Origin: Amia ocellicauda
Lineage: Eukaryota > Chordata > Actinopteri > Amiiformes > Amiidae
Assembly: GCF_036373705.1 (NCBI RefSeq)
Contig: NC_089858.1
Location: forward strand, 14,012,501-14,076,500
Direction: 5' to 3'
DNA length: 64,000 nt
A program made the translations under genes and the position numbers. Every line of letters begins with the position of its first letter. The first letter of the stretch is position 1. Positions 1 through 12,042 of the stretch are shown piece after piece. The notes beneath the pieces are model-generated. The model made no database searches. It saw only the letters and a list, made by a program, of their open reading frames with translations, and was not told the origin of the DNA.

Positions 1-109
1 AGGAGAAGGGGGGGAGTAGAAGGATGAGGGAGGTTAGGAAGGGGAGAGTACAGTATTTATGAGTCCAGTCCAGTCCACTCCAGTCCAGTGATCTCAATGT
101 GTGTTCTAG

Positions 110-3100
110 GTGACCTGCCCCCCCTGATCCTGTCGCCCTCCCAGTACCACAACTACACCCAGCCCAGGGGTAACTTCATCCCTTACGCCAACGAAGACCG
201 CGCAGAGTACAGGTCAGTCACCACAGCACGTTCTTCAAGCTACTGTACCCCTACAGACTAAACTGGCCCAGGGTGAAACGTCCTGGAGGCAGATTTCAGA
301 TAACTGCCCCAATTTGCGCAAACCCCTCTCAACTTTATTGCCAAAGCATTCTCTCTCTCTCAGGAGTAAGCTGTCCCCGGACGCCAGCCCCCAGCAGATC
401 GCCAACACGCTGCGGCTGCCCTCGGGGGTGGGGGCCACCTGCGTGCTCAAGACCCCCTTCAACAGCACCCTGGACCAGCTGGCTCAGACACTCAACCCCA
501 GCGCCAACAACTCCAAGACGCTGGCGGCACGCTACTTTGACTCCGTGTGTCTGGACTCCTTCACCCAGGGCGTGCCCCTGTCCAACTTCGTGCCACCCCC
601 GCCCTCCCCTGCCCCTTCCGATGACCCCGACGCCGACCCCTTCGAGGACGGGGCCTGGAACTTTACCGCCCCGCCTCCCCCCACCACTGTCCACGGTGAG
701 AGAGGGAGGGAGAGGGAGAGTTGGAGAGATGGGAGGCACTGTGTGTGGGGTTTACCGATTAGAGTGCTGCACATTCCACCTGACACTCTCCCCCTTTCTC
801 CCTCATGCCCCCTCCCCCTCCTCTCTGTGTGTCTGTGCAGAGGCGGTGACGTCCCCCCCCTCTCTCCCACGCACCATCCACGAGCCCATTAGGTGTACCT
901 GCTCCATGCAGGGCACTGGCTTCTCCTGCCCCAGTGGCGTGGGAGGGCGTCCCCCCCTCATGAAAGTGGTCACGGGAGACATCCTGGTCGACATCACAGG
1001 GCGCAACGTCTCAGAGTACCTGCTGTACACCTCGGACCGCCTACGCCTGCATAGGTAGGGGGAGGAGAGTGAGGTGTGGGAGAGGATTGAGAGTGAGGTG
1101 GGGGTGTGGCACCACAGATAAGACTACCTCACTTCCAGACAGACACAAGTGGAGTGCAGTATGGACAGGTGGAGGAATATAGAGACAGGTGTATCCCAAT
1201 GCAGTGAGGTACAGTCAGCTCTAGATGGGGAATCACGTAGATACAGGTGCAGTCAGGTAGACAGAGGTACAGACACATTCAGTCAAACACGTGTGTCTAC
1301 AGGTTCATTGGCCTCTGTCCCTCTGTCCCTTAGGTACGGCGCGCTCACCTTTGGTAACATCCAGAAGTCAATCCCAGCATCCTTTGGGAGGAAGACCCCG
1401 CCAATGGTTCGCAAGATTGCTGTGCGCAGATCAGCGCAGGTATGCGGCCGAGAGGGTTTGTTTTTGTCTGTAATGCCTCCATTTGTGTACGTGTAAAAGC
1501 TTGTGTGTGGCACCGAATGTGTGTCCGTGTGCGTGCGTGTATGTGTATGCATGTTTGTTTTGCAGCGAGTGTATTGACAGGTGAGTGGCAGGTGAGTGTC
1601 TCGGGTGTGTTACCTGTCGCGCTCTCCCTCCAGGTGTTCTACAACAACAAGGGCTACCACAGCATGCCCACCTACCTGAATGCCCTGAACAATGCCATCC
1701 TGAGAGCCAACCTGCCCAAGAGCAAAGGCAACCCTGCAGCCTACGGTGAGGGTGGCACCCGGGGGTGGCATGCAGTGCAGTGTAATGTAATACAGTACAA
1801 TACAGTGTAATAATGTGCAGTGTGCATATCTCCACAGGTATCACAGTTACCAACCACCCTATGAACCGAACCAGTGCCAGCTTGTCTCTGGACTACCTGT
1901 AAGAACACCCTCTCTCTCTTTAACACACTCCCCCTCTCTCTGCCAACCTCTCTCACAAACATGCACACACACATGACAGGGCAATCACCCCTTCTGCAGT
2001 CTCCTGAGATTAATTATTAGCACTAAGTATCCCATCTCTCTGCCCCCGCCTCCCCCCAGGCTGCAGGGCACTGATGTGGTGATAGCCATCTTCATCATTG
2101 TGGCGATGTCCTTCGTGCCGGCCAGCTTCGTGGTCTTTTTGGTGGCCGAGAAGTCCACAAAGGCCAAGCACCTGCAGTTTGTCAGCAGCTGCGACCCGGT
2201 CATCTACTGGCTGGCCAACTACATCTGGGACATGGTGAGTGAGTGAGTGAGTGAGAGGGAGGGAGGGAGGGAGAGAGAGGACATAATATTTATTTCTCTC
2301 TCTCTCAGTTGAATTATCTGGTCCCGGCCACATGCTGTGTGTTGATCCTGTTTGTCTTCGACCTGCCGGCCTACACCTCCCCCACCAACTTCCCAGCAGT
2401 CCTCTCTCTGTTCCTGCTGTACGGGTGAGTTTTTCCACTCTGTCTTCTACACTGCACTCGATGGTGCCATTACTGATGGTCAGTGGTATGTCTTTATATG
2501 TCTGTACCTGATCTGAGTACGGTGCCTGTACAGCAGGGCAGAGGTCTGCAGCCCTGGTCCTGGAGAGAGACAGTATAGTACAGTGCTGGGGACCTTACAG
2601 TTACTGTGTCTTAATCTTCCCTCCCTCCCTCCCTCCAGCTGGTCTATCACTCCGATCATGTACCCGGCATCGTTCTGGTTCGAGGTCCCCAGCACCGCCT
2701 ACGTCTTCCTCATAGTCATAAACCTCTTCATTGGCATCACCGCCACCGTGGCCACCTTCCTGCTGCAGCTGTTCGAGCACGACAAGGTAACACACCCACA
2801 CAACCTCCCGTCCCTCTGTTCTCCACTGCGCAACAGGGTGATGCGTCTTCACACTCATACACACACTGCCAATACTTCACACACTGCACACGTTGTACTC
2901 TGTTATGTATACTTCTAAGGTAACTACAACCCCCCCCCCACCCTCTCTCTCTCTCTCTCTCCTTCTCCCTCTTGCTCTCTCTCAGGATCTGAAGGCAGTG
3001 AACGGGTACCTTAAGTCCTGTTTCCTGATCTTTCCCAACTATAACTTGGGCCACGGGCTGATGGAGATGGCCTACAACGAGTACATCAACGAGTACTACG

Positions 3101-6100
3101 CCAAGATTGGTGAGGCTGCACACTACGTACTGACACTGTACACAACAAACTGACACTGCACATGACACACTGCACACAACATACTGTACTGTACACTCTC
3201 ACCATATCTTTACATTTCTCCCTCCCTATCCCCCTCTCTTTCTCTCCCTCTCTCTCTCAGGTCAGTTTGATAAGGTGAAGTCCCCGTTCGAGTGGGACAT
3301 CGTGACGCGGGGGCTGGTGGCCATGACAATTGAGGGCTTTGTTGGCTTCTTCATCACCATCATGTGCCAGTACAACTTTCTGCGCAAACCACGGTGAGGG
3401 CCAGCTCTGTGTCCATCTACATGTGTGTCTCTGTGTCTGTCTCTCTTTGTGTGTCTGTGCTTCTGTGCCTCTCTGGCGCCTCTGTCTCCCTCTGTATTTA
3501 ATTTTCTCATTGTCTCTCAGTGCCGCAGTGTTTCAGTCTCTCATTGTGCCTCAGTGTCCAGTGTTCTGTGTTCCCAGGCGTGTGGCGGTGAGCAGTAAGC
3601 CCGTGGAGCAGGATGATGTTGACGTAGCGTGCGAGCGGAGGCGTGTGCTGAGAGGGGATGCCGACAATGACATGCTCAAGATAGAGAACCTCACCAAGGT
3701 CAGAGGTCATTGAAAGAGGAGACCCAGGGTGGGGGGGTTGGGAGGGAAAATGTTTTCACTGACTTCCCACAAATGAATGACCCAGAGGACACACAGCCCC
3801 ACCAAACTGCAAAATATTTAGCAGCCTGTCACAACCTGAGGGGCCACAGGGGGCAGTGTGCACATCACCTGCAGGTCACTTGTCTCGTTTCCACTGGGTT
3901 TGGTTTGTGTTTGTTTTAAAAACAGACATAAAACAACACAACGAGTGATACAGCCTGACGTGGAAAGGACCATTGTGGCTATTTTATTCTTTCTGCTTTA
4001 CATGATTGTAAACCACGTAATAAATACACGTCTCTGTTAAGAGATATTAGGAAGAGCTAAATGTGTATAGACAACATTATTCAGACAAGCATTACGTTAC
4101 TGTAAGAAAACTTTTCCATGTGCAAAAATAACACTCCAAACAACACTTTTTGCCGTATTATTTTTAATGAACTTAGCAGACGCCTTTAACCATGGCAATT
4201 ACATTTGAAACAAAATGCACACGTTTCACGATTAATCATACAGTAATAGCAGTTACACTATAGCAGGTTATAATTTACAAGTGTGCACGCTTCAGTCGTG
4301 GTGTTTATGAACTTAGGGACACATTTATTAAACCAGTCCTTAATGTTTTAGAGGGCAACCCAGATCTTATGTATTTATTTATTCATTCATTTAACTTAAA
4401 TTAAATCGTGTTTAACTTGTCTCTGCAGAGCTGTTGTACAAAAAACCTGCACACCATTCACAAAACAACAGCCTGAAATACCGTCCATTTGTTAATAAAA
4501 TATTAATAAAATTGGCTGCTATCGCTCCGATTATTGTCCTTCAGTTTATTTTGAACTAGTCACGGCACTGAACCGGGGTCCTGTGAAATCCGAGATCAGC
4601 AAGTTTTTAATACACTCAGATATTAACTGTAAGCAGTAATTGTTTCTGTATGTGGATTTCACTCCATGCTGCTAATAAAACTGTAATTTCTTCCTGATCC
4701 CACACAACACTTGAGATTATACACTCACCTAAAGGATTATTAGGAACACCTGTTCAATTTCTCATTAATGCAGTTATCTAACAAACCAATCACATGGTAG
4801 TTGCTTCAATGCATTTAGGGGTGTGGTCCTGGTCAAGACAATCTCCTGAACTCCAAACTGAATGTTTGAATGGGAAAGAAAGGTGATTTAAGCAATTTTG
4901 AGCGTGGCATGGTTGTTGGTGCCAGACGGGCCAGTCTGAGTATTTCACAATCTGCTCAGTTACTGGGATTTTCACGCACAACCATTTCTAGGGTTTACAA
5001 AGAATGGTGTGAAAAGGGAAAAACATCCAGTGTGCGGCAGTCCTGTGGGCGAAAATGCCTTGTTGATGCTAGAGGTCAGAGGAGAATGGGCCGACTGATT
5101 CAAGCTGATAGAAGAGCAACTTTGACTGAAATAACCACTCGTTACAACCGAGGTATGCAGCAAAGCATTTGTGAAGCCACAACACATACAACCTTGAGGC
5201 GGATGGGCTACAACAGCAGAAGACCCCACCGGGTACCACTCATCTCCACTACAAATAGGAAAAAGAGCCTACAATTTGCACAAGCTCACCAAAATTGGAC
5301 AGTTGAAGACTGGAAAAATGTTGCCTGGTCTGATGAGTCTCGATTTCTGTTGAGACATTCAGATGGTAGAGTCAGAATTTGGCGTAAACAGAATGAGAAC
5401 ATGGATCCATCATGCCTTGTTACCACTGTGCAGGCTGGTGGTGGTGGTGTAATGGTGTGGGGGATGTTTTCTTGGCACACTTTAGGCCCCTTAGTGCCAA
5501 TTGGGCATTGTTTAAATGCCACGGCCTACCTGAGCATTGTTTCTGACCATGTCCATCCCTTTATGACCACCATGTACCCATCCTCTGATGGCTACTTCCA
5601 GCAGGATAATGCACCATGTCACAAAGGTCGAATCATTTCAAATTGGTTTCTTGAACATGACAATGAGTTCACTGTACTAAACTGGCCCCCACAGTCACCA
5701 GATCTCAACCCAATAGAGCATCTTTGGGATGTGGTGGAACGGGAGCTTCGTGCCCTGGATGTGCATCCCACAAATCTCCATCAACTGCAAGATGCTATCC
5801 TATCAATATGGGCCAACATTTCTAAAGAATGCTTTCAGCACCTTGTTGAATCAATGCCACGTAGAATTAAGGCAGTTCTGAAGGCGAAAGGGGGTCAAAC
5901 ACAGTATTAGTATGGTGTTCCTAATAATCCTTTAGGTGAGTGTATCTTCCAACATAATGGATCTCTTGCCTGTCTGTCTACAAGTCAAGCACACATCTCC
6001 GATTCTGGAAGCAAAGTATTTCCTCAGTGGGGTGACGGATGCTTACGGCCACATCTGGCACCAGATAGTTAACTGTCCAGAAAACCTGGACATGTACGGT

Positions 6101-8712
6101 GTGCCAGTGTAAATGGGGCATTGGAGTCACTGTCACTGTTACTGTTATAGCTGTTCCTGCTTTGTTAGATGTTTCCCAAAAAGTATTTTTACTGTAACTT
6201 ATAATCATCTTCTGTTATCACTACACATTTTTGGTAAGGATATTCCATGTCAAATATCATAATTTATTTAAACTTATTTCATGATATTGTTTTTATCATT
6301 AACTATTAATAAACATACAGCTCCAAGTTCACTCCAAGTTCAGAAATCAATGTTAAGTGGTCTCTGTTTTTTTCCAGAGCTGTATATATACACCGATCAG
6401 CCATAACATTATGACTACCTGCCTAATATTGTGTAGGTCCCTCTTTTGCCGCCAAAACAGCCCTGACCCGTCGAGGCATTGACTCCACTAGACCTCTGAA
6501 GGTGTGCTGTGGTATCTGGCACCAAGACGTTAGCAGCAGATCCTTTAAGTCCTGTAAGTTGCGAGGTGGGGCCTCCATGGATCGGACTTGTTTGTCCAGC
6601 ACATCCCACAGATGCTCGATTGGATTGAGATCTGGGGAATTTGAAGGCCAAGTCAACACCTTGAACTCGTGATTCATCAGACCAGCTCTCCTTCTTCCAT
6701 TGCTCCGTGGTCCAGTTCTGATGCTCACGTGCCCATTGTAGGTGCTTTCGGCAGTGGACAGGGGTCAGCATGGGCACCCTGACTGGTCTGTGACTACGCA
6801 GCCCCATATGCAACAAACTGCAATGTACAGTGTGTTCTTTCTATCAGAACCAGCATTAATGTTTTCAGCAATTTGAACTACAGTGGCTCATCTGTTGGAT
6901 CGGAACGCACTTCGCTCCCCACGTGCTTCAATGAGTCTTGGCCGTCCATGACCCTGTCACCGGTTCACCGCTTTTCCTTCCTTGGACCATTTTTGATAGG
7001 TACTGACCACTGCAGACCGGGAACACCCCACAAGAGCTGCAGTTTTGGAGATGCTCTGACCCAGTCGTCTAGTCATCACAATTTGGCCCTTGTCAAAGTC
7101 ACTCAGATCCTTACACTTGCCCATTTTTCCTGCTTTTAACACATCAGCTTTGAGGACCAAATGTTCAGTTGCTGCCTAATATATCCCACCCACTGATAGA
7201 TGCCATGATAACGAGATTATCAGTGTTATTCACTTCACCTGTCAGTGGTCATAATGTTATGGCTGATCGGTTTATAAAATAAATATTTATCTATCTATTT
7301 ATCTTTATTATAGTATTTTAAGTGGTTGTTGTTGAGTGTTGTTGACTGTGTTCTTCTGTGTAAAACTGCTTTGTCAACACGACTCCTATCACTCAGGTCA
7401 ATAAAGCCACCTCCCTGAATTTGAATTTTAAATGTTAGGTGTTCAGCCTACTAATGACAAGACCGCAAGATCATTAACTATTTCACTGCCCCCCCAGGTG
7501 TACCATTCCCGGCGAGTGGGCCGCATCGTGGCAGTGGACCGGCTTTGCTTGGGCGTGCGGCCCGGCGAGTGCTTCGGCCTGCTGGGGGTGAATGGTGCGG
7601 GCAAGAGCTCCACCTTCAAAATGCTGACAGGCGACGAGAGCACAACAGGGGGGGAGGCCTTCATCAGGGGGCGCAGGTACATGGGGAGGGGGGCAGGGGA
7701 TGCTGTGGAGTGGAGCAGAGGGAATGCAGTTGGGTCTGTAGATCTCAAGTTCCACATCCAATGTCAAATGTCTCTCTCTCTCCCCTCCATCTCTGCCAGT
7801 ATCCTGCGGGAGCTGCTGCGCGTGCAGCACAGCATGGGGTACTGCCCACAGTTCGACGCCCTGTTCGAGGACCTGACCGCCCGCGAGCACCTGGAGCTGT
7901 ACACCCGCCTGCGAGGAATCCCGTGGAAGGATGAGGAGAGGGTGAGTGAGAGGCAGCGGAGAAAGACAGGGAGGGAGTGGTGAGAGAGGGAGATACTCTC
8001 AAATTACCAGCCCAGCAGCCACAGCCTGGCCATTGAGACTGGCCGGCACAGGCAGACCCGGCTGCCCAGAGAGGACAGGCTGTGCTCCCACTGTCAACCA
8101 CAAGAGGGCAAGACAGATCTGCACTTTCTTCTAACATTTGAAAAATATAGAAATATTAGAACAGAAATGTCCCCCCAAAATACCAGAGTGAGAGACTCCC
8201 AGACCTGCCAGAAAAACACCCAGTCTTCCTGGGATAGGAGACCAGCTGCATATCACTGGCAGCCCAGTGTCCAGCTGCCTGCCACAGCCCAAGGGCCACA
8301 GTGGCCCTTGAATGACTATTGTTCATAGGGTTTAGTTCAGAAAAAAATAGTAATTCATCTGTCTCTTATTGCTATTGTTAGATATTATTATTATTGTAAT
8401 TCCCTTTCCTTTTGTCCCCCTCCCCCTCTTCTCTCCCTCTCTCTGTGGCCAGGTGGTGCAGTGGGCCCTGGAGAAGTTGGAGCTGACCAAGTACGCTGAC
8501 CGGCCGGCCGGGACGTACAGTGGCGGGAACAAGCGCAAGCTGTCCACCGCCATCGCCCTCATAGGATACCCCTCCCTCATCTTCCTGGTACTGTGGGGAA
8601 CGAGAGGAGGGGTGGGGGAGTGGAGTGAAGGGAAGTAGAGGAGGAGCAGGGGTGGGGAGAGAGACCATCATTGATGTCATCGACTTATGCCAATAAAGCT
8701 GTTAAATTGAAC

Positions 8713-8749
<37 letters not shown>

Positions 8750-10297
8750 GGAGAGGGAGGATGGGAGGGAGCAAGTGAGAAAGCAGGAGAAAGAGAGAGA
8801 CAGTGGTTATCGCGGTGTCGATGTGTGTCCCGTCGTGCTAACCTCCTGTTTCCGGTCTCAGGACGAGCCCACGACCGGCATGGACCCCAAGGCACGGCGT
8901 TTCCTGTGGAACCTTATCCTCGACATCATCAAGACGGGACGCTCCGTCGTGCTGACATCACACAGGTGACTTGGACACACCCACACTCGCAGCTCCCACC
9001 CTGTCCAACCAACCCCCCATCCACCTGTCCCTCTGTCCCCAGTCCACCAGTCCCCATTGTCCTCCCTGTCCCAACTGACCCCATCCCCATGTGTGTTAAC
9101 TGTGCTGTGCTGCAGTGTGAGTGTGTGTGTTAACTGTGCTGTGCTGTGCTGCAGTATGGAGGAGTGCGAGGCGCTGTGTACCAGGCTGGGCATCATGGTG
9201 AACGGCAGGTTCAAATGCCTGGGCAGCATCCAGCACCTGAAGAACAGGTAAGTCACCCTGAATGCACTGGACACATTGAACACTGCAAACACACCGAACA
9301 CTGCTCTGCATGCACAGCATTGTACACTCGCACAGTCCACTGTACTCCCAGCTCCCTCAAAAATGTACCCCCCTCTCCCTCCTGTGCCCCAGGTTCGGCG
9401 ATGGCTATATGATCACGGTGCGCACACGCAGCAGCTCCAGTGTGAAGGAAGTGGTGCGATTCTTCAACAGGAACTTCCCAGAGGCCATCCTCAAGGTGGG
9501 GCCGCTCAGGGGGAAGACAGCTGGGGTATTTGTGTTTGGGGGGTAGGCTGGGGTCAGATGGGAATGGTACTGTGTGTGTGTGAGGGGGGTATTGTTCTAG
9601 GGGTATCTGACTTTTTTCTACCACTGACTCTTTCTCCATCTCCCACTTCTATCCCCCACTCCTCTGTCCCTCCACCCTCCTCTACAGGAGTGTCACCATA
9701 CCAAGGTGCAGTTCCAGCTCAAGTGTGCCAGTGTGTCGCTGGCGCAGGTGTTCAGTAAGATGGAGCAAGTGGTGGAGGTGCTGGGCATTGAGGACTACTC
9801 GGTCAGCCAGACTACCCTGGACAATGTGAGGCTGTAGCCCTGTGTGTTAGGGGGAGCGTGGGTATAGGTGTGGGGGTGTGTGTGCTGACTGTGTGTGCTC
9901 CGTACATTGGGCTGCAATGTGACTCAGCCCCCCCTGCCTCTCTGCTCTACCGCAGGTGTTCGTGAACTTCGCCAAAAAACAGAGTGACAACTTAGACCAG
10001 CAGGAGAGCTCACCCCCCGGTGGCTCCCAGTCGCCACTGCAGCGCGTATTCAACCTGCTCCGCCCCCGCCCCGCCCACACCGAGCTCAGCGCACTGGTCA
10101 CTGAGGAGACGGAGGAGCTGGAGAGCGATGACGAGGGCCTGATCAGCTTTGAGGAAGAGAGGGTGAGAGATAAGAGGAGGGAAAGGGGGGAGCAGGGTGG
10201 ACGGGGAGGGAGAGAGGGAGGAGCGGGAAAGGAAGGGAGAGACGAAGGGAGAGAGGAGTGAGGGTGAGACCATGTTGACATTCTTGACATTGTTGTG

Positions 10298-10341
<44 letters not shown>

Positions 10342-10400
10342 CCTCCCTTTTTTTCTTTCCCCAGGCCCAGCTGTCATTCAACACAGACACACTGTGTTGA
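110..10400 (+). CDS. ABCA2: ABCA2, ATP-binding cassette lipid transporter, C-terminal part (5' end outside window)
   Basis: Twenty-one coding exons: 110-212, 364-695, 841-1054, 1334-1439, 1634-1745, 1838-1898, 2060-2234, 2309-2424, 2639-2786, 2986-3109, 3261-3393, 3578-3698, 7498-7676, 7800-7941, 8453-8587, 8862-8965, 9155-9247, 9393-9495, 9688-9825, 9956-10162, 10365-10400. Together they give about 959 residues in one frame; the first codon is split with an exon left of the window. Order seen: second extracellular loop with N-x-S/T sites (to about 1900), six-helix membrane domain (2060-3393), then nucleotide-binding domain 2 with Walker [10 protein letters not shown], signature SGGNKRKLS and Walker [11 protein letters not shown]. 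The C-terminus [18 protein letters not shown] is the ABCA2 ending as I know it from mammals, which separates it from ABCA1/4/7. Known role of the family member: endolysosomal sterol and sphingolipid handling, abundant in oligodendrocytes. Walker A has Ser where human has Thr. CLIC3 downstream supports orthology. Confidence 0.96.
3845..3858 (+). promoter_or_regulatory. CTCF-like core motif (weak)
   Basis: The stretch CCACAGGGGGCAGT contains the AGGGGGCAG core of the CTCF consensus but misses upstream positions. It lies at the start of the large ABCA2 intron. Motif match only, no support for binding. Confidence 0.25.
4722..5942 (+). mobile_element. Tc1/mariner-type DNA transposon, DD36E, apparently full length (copy 1)
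   Basis: A 1221-bp element flanked by TA dinucleotides (4720-4721 and 5943-5944), as expected for Tc1/mariner target duplication. Its 29-bp terminal inverted repeats are perfect: CACTCACCTAAAGG... at 4722-4750 and the reverse complement at 5914-5942. It carries one uninterrupted transposase gene on the same strand. It sits in the large ABCA2 intron. A second copy of identical length is at 12043-13263. Confidence 0.95.
4870..5910 (+). CDS. Tc1-type transposase, intact, DD36E
   Basis: A 346-residue single-exon ORF starting [13 protein letters not shown] and ending GGQTQY, close to the usual 340-350 residues of Tc1 transposases. An N-terminal paired-like helix-turn-helix region (about residues 5-115, with [20 protein letters not shown]) binds the terminal repeats. 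The catalytic DDE domain follows: first Asp in WSDESRF, second in FQQDNAPCH, Glu in [13 protein letters not shown] count 36 residues between the second Asp and the Glu, so this is a DD36E member rather than the standard DD34E of Tc1 and Sleeping Beauty; the published DD36E family I know of is Incomer. No stop, frameshift or missing catalytic residue is visible. Whether it is expressed is unknown. Confidence 0.95.
   Translation: MGKKGDLSNFERGMVVGARRASLSISQSAQLLGFSRTTISRVYKEWCEKGKTSSVRQSCGRKCLVDARGQRRMGRLIQADRRATLTEITTRYNRGMQQSICEATTHTTLRRMGYNSRRPHRVPLISTTNRKKSLQFAQAHQNWTVEDWKNVAWSDESRFLLRHSDGRVRIWRKQNENMDPSCLVTTVQAGGGGVMVWGMFSWHTLGPLVPIGHCLNATAYLSIVSDHVHPFMTTMYPSSDGYFQQDNAPCHKGRIISNWFLEHDNEFTVLNWPPQSPDLNPIEHLWDVVERELRALDVHPTNLHQLQDAILSIWANISKECFQHLVESMPRRIKAVLKAKGGQTQY
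6391..7272 (-). mobile_element. Second Tc1-type family, internally deleted non-autonomous copy
   Basis: An 882-bp element with terminal repeats CACCGATCAGCCATAACATT at 6391 and its complement ending at 7272, flanked by TA. On the minus strand the transposase N-terminus is readable ([16 protein letters not shown] from about 7121), then [24 protein letters not shown] near 6680-6760 containing the first catalytic Asp. It then jumps with a frame change to [19 protein letters not shown] and the C-terminus at 6423. The segment with the second catalytic Asp is missing and the frame is broken, so it cannot code an active enzyme. The terminal repeats and protein differ from the DD36E element 450 bp away, so the two insertions are independent. 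Confidence 0.9.
7990..8335 (+). mobile_element. Non-LTR retrotransposon ORF2 C-terminal fragment (fish L1/Tx1-like)
   Basis: Within the ABCA2 intron 7942-8452 the plus strand reads [20 protein letters not shown], then CSHC, then [16 protein letters not shown], the pattern (IE-x-GR, CxxC, ELHFLL..C..Y) seen at the C-terminus of fish LINE ORF2 proteins. The Cys expected after HFLLT is Phe here, and only this tail is present. A matching 3' tail GCCAATAAAGCTGTTAAATT occurs at 8689-8709 in the next intron. Clade assignment is from memory and tentative. Confidence 0.7.
10302..10335. repeat. CT microsatellite at the last ABCA2 acceptor
   Basis: About 16 uninterrupted CT units form the polypyrimidine tract upstream of the final coding exon (10365). 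Length variation here could influence splicing of the last exon; that is inference. Confidence 0.85.
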
Positions 10401-11000
10401 ATGGAGAGAAAGAGAGTAGAGGGGGAAGAGGAGAGAGAGAGGGATAGAAGAAGAGAAGCAGAAAGTGTGTGTGTCTGTGAGACTGCGTTTACGATAATGT
10501 GTGTGCGACAGTGTGTGTATGAATGTGTTTGGTGGGTCAGGTGATGTTTGTGGAGTGGAATGCTCTCTGATCTAGGACCCCGGAGCCCAAGTCTGTGACA
10601 TCACTGCAGACTAACAGTGACGGGCAGACTGACACTCTGCTCTCTCTCTCCCTCTCTCTCTGACTCTCTCTGACTTTTAACTGTAAATGATTGTGTTTCA
10701 CCAAAAGGGAAAATGTAAATGTAAATCACTGAATGAAAATTAAAATGATACATTGTTTAATATAAAGGAACAAAGAATGTAGGGGACGGGGGGGGGACAT
10801 TTTAACGGCATCTTGGATTTCTATTTTCATTGTAAAAGGTATAAATTTGTAAAAAAATAATAATAAAATACAAACAAACAAAAAAATAAACAATTTAGCT
10901 GTACATAATGGGAAACATCAGAGCAGCCATGTCTGCCTGGGACTGAGTGACCTATTACCCTTGACCCCCCTCCCTTACAGGGAAAAAATAAATCAGCATG
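10401..11000 (+). other. ABCA2: ABCA2 3' untranslated region with polyadenylation signals
   Basis: Directly after the TGA. AATAAA hexamers are at 10862-10867 and 10885-10890 in an A-rich stretch, and another AATAAA lies near 10986. The exact cleavage site cannot be read from the genome. Confidence 0.6.
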
Positions 11001-11321
11001 ACCTTGTACCTTTAACCCGTGACACTCACATTTTCTTTTTGGATTGCCGCGAACTTTAAACTTTCACCTGTGCATTGGAGGCGGCGAGGGAGGGGGAGGG
11101 GGAGGGGGAGGGGATGGGGATGACAAAGCAACACACAAACTGTCATCTTTGGATTGCAGTGAACTTTGACCCTACGGGGTCGTGAACTTCAACCTTTGAC
11201 CCTTGGGATGACCTTTGAATGACCCTCAAATGTTCAAACTCTGAACCTTTGACTGGCCTTTTGGATCCCCTTCGTGTTTCTAGTCGGACCCAGACCGAGC
11301 TGCACCTGATTTGTGTTCTAT

Positions 11322-11329
11322 TTATTTAT

Positions 11330-11379
<50 letters not shown>
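11322..11379. repeat. TTTA/CTAT tetranucleotide microsatellite
   Basis: Short TTTA run followed by about 12 uninterrupted CTAT units. Confidence 0.9.
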
Positions 11380-12042
11380 GCGGTTACCTAACAGTACACC
11401 TGTAAACTGTATATAGACAAGCTGTGACAACTGAGCACTGTGCTACGCCCCCGCTGCACCATCCGGCCGCTCCCAGTGTGTAGCCTGTTTTTCTGATGGA
11501 CTTCCCTGGGTTGCTGGAGACAGAGATGCGCTGCAGCACAGGTGCCACAGGTTACTGGAGCGGTGTTTAGTGCCCCTTCATCACTCTCCTCCCCTCTCAC
11601 ACTCTCTCCATCCCTCTCCCTGTCTCTCACACTCTCCTCCCTCTTTCTCTATCCATATCTCCCTCAGTCGCTCCAGTAACTTATTGACCACAGACACTCC
11701 TCTGATCCAGTCGTGTCCAGAGAAACCCGCTACAGACAGGCTGTGTACACACACCCACCCACAGGCATACACACACGTGTGCATATCAATGCTCAGTCGG
11801 TCAGCTCTGGTGCTTGGTTGTCACAGCTGGTGTGTATAAGATGTGCTGCAGTCTCTGCTATAAACATATTCTCATTCAACTACTAGAGCTTTAATTTTTT
11901 CTTTTGAGTCATGTTGGTTTCAGCGGCCTTGTGTCCCCGCTGCTGTGGCAGTGTAGTGTTAGGCTGCAGTTTCCCATACAGATCAAATTGACATATTTAG
12001 CATGTGCTAGAAATGTGAGATCCCTATGAATTTTTACATATA

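Larger units (their letters stand above)
3699..7497 (+). other. Oversized ABCA2 intron (3.8 kb) carrying two Tc1-type insertions
   Basis: The donor after ACCAAG (3698) and the acceptor CCCCCCAG (7497) bracket an intron ten to thirty times longer than its neighbours. About 2.1 kb is accounted for by the two Tc1-type elements at 4722-5942 and 6391-7272. The rest (3720-4720, 5945-6390, 7275-7440) is AT-rich and I see no gene in it. Confidence 0.85.

Noticed and set aside
273..1058. A 261-codon open frame on the plus strand
   Set aside because: It runs across ABCA2 exons 2-3 and their introns in the wrong frame; GC-rich composition keeps it open by chance.
10750..10900. A-rich tract as a processed-pseudogene tail
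   Set aside because: It follows the ABCA2 stop and contains plausible polyadenylation signals; no retrocopy precedes it.
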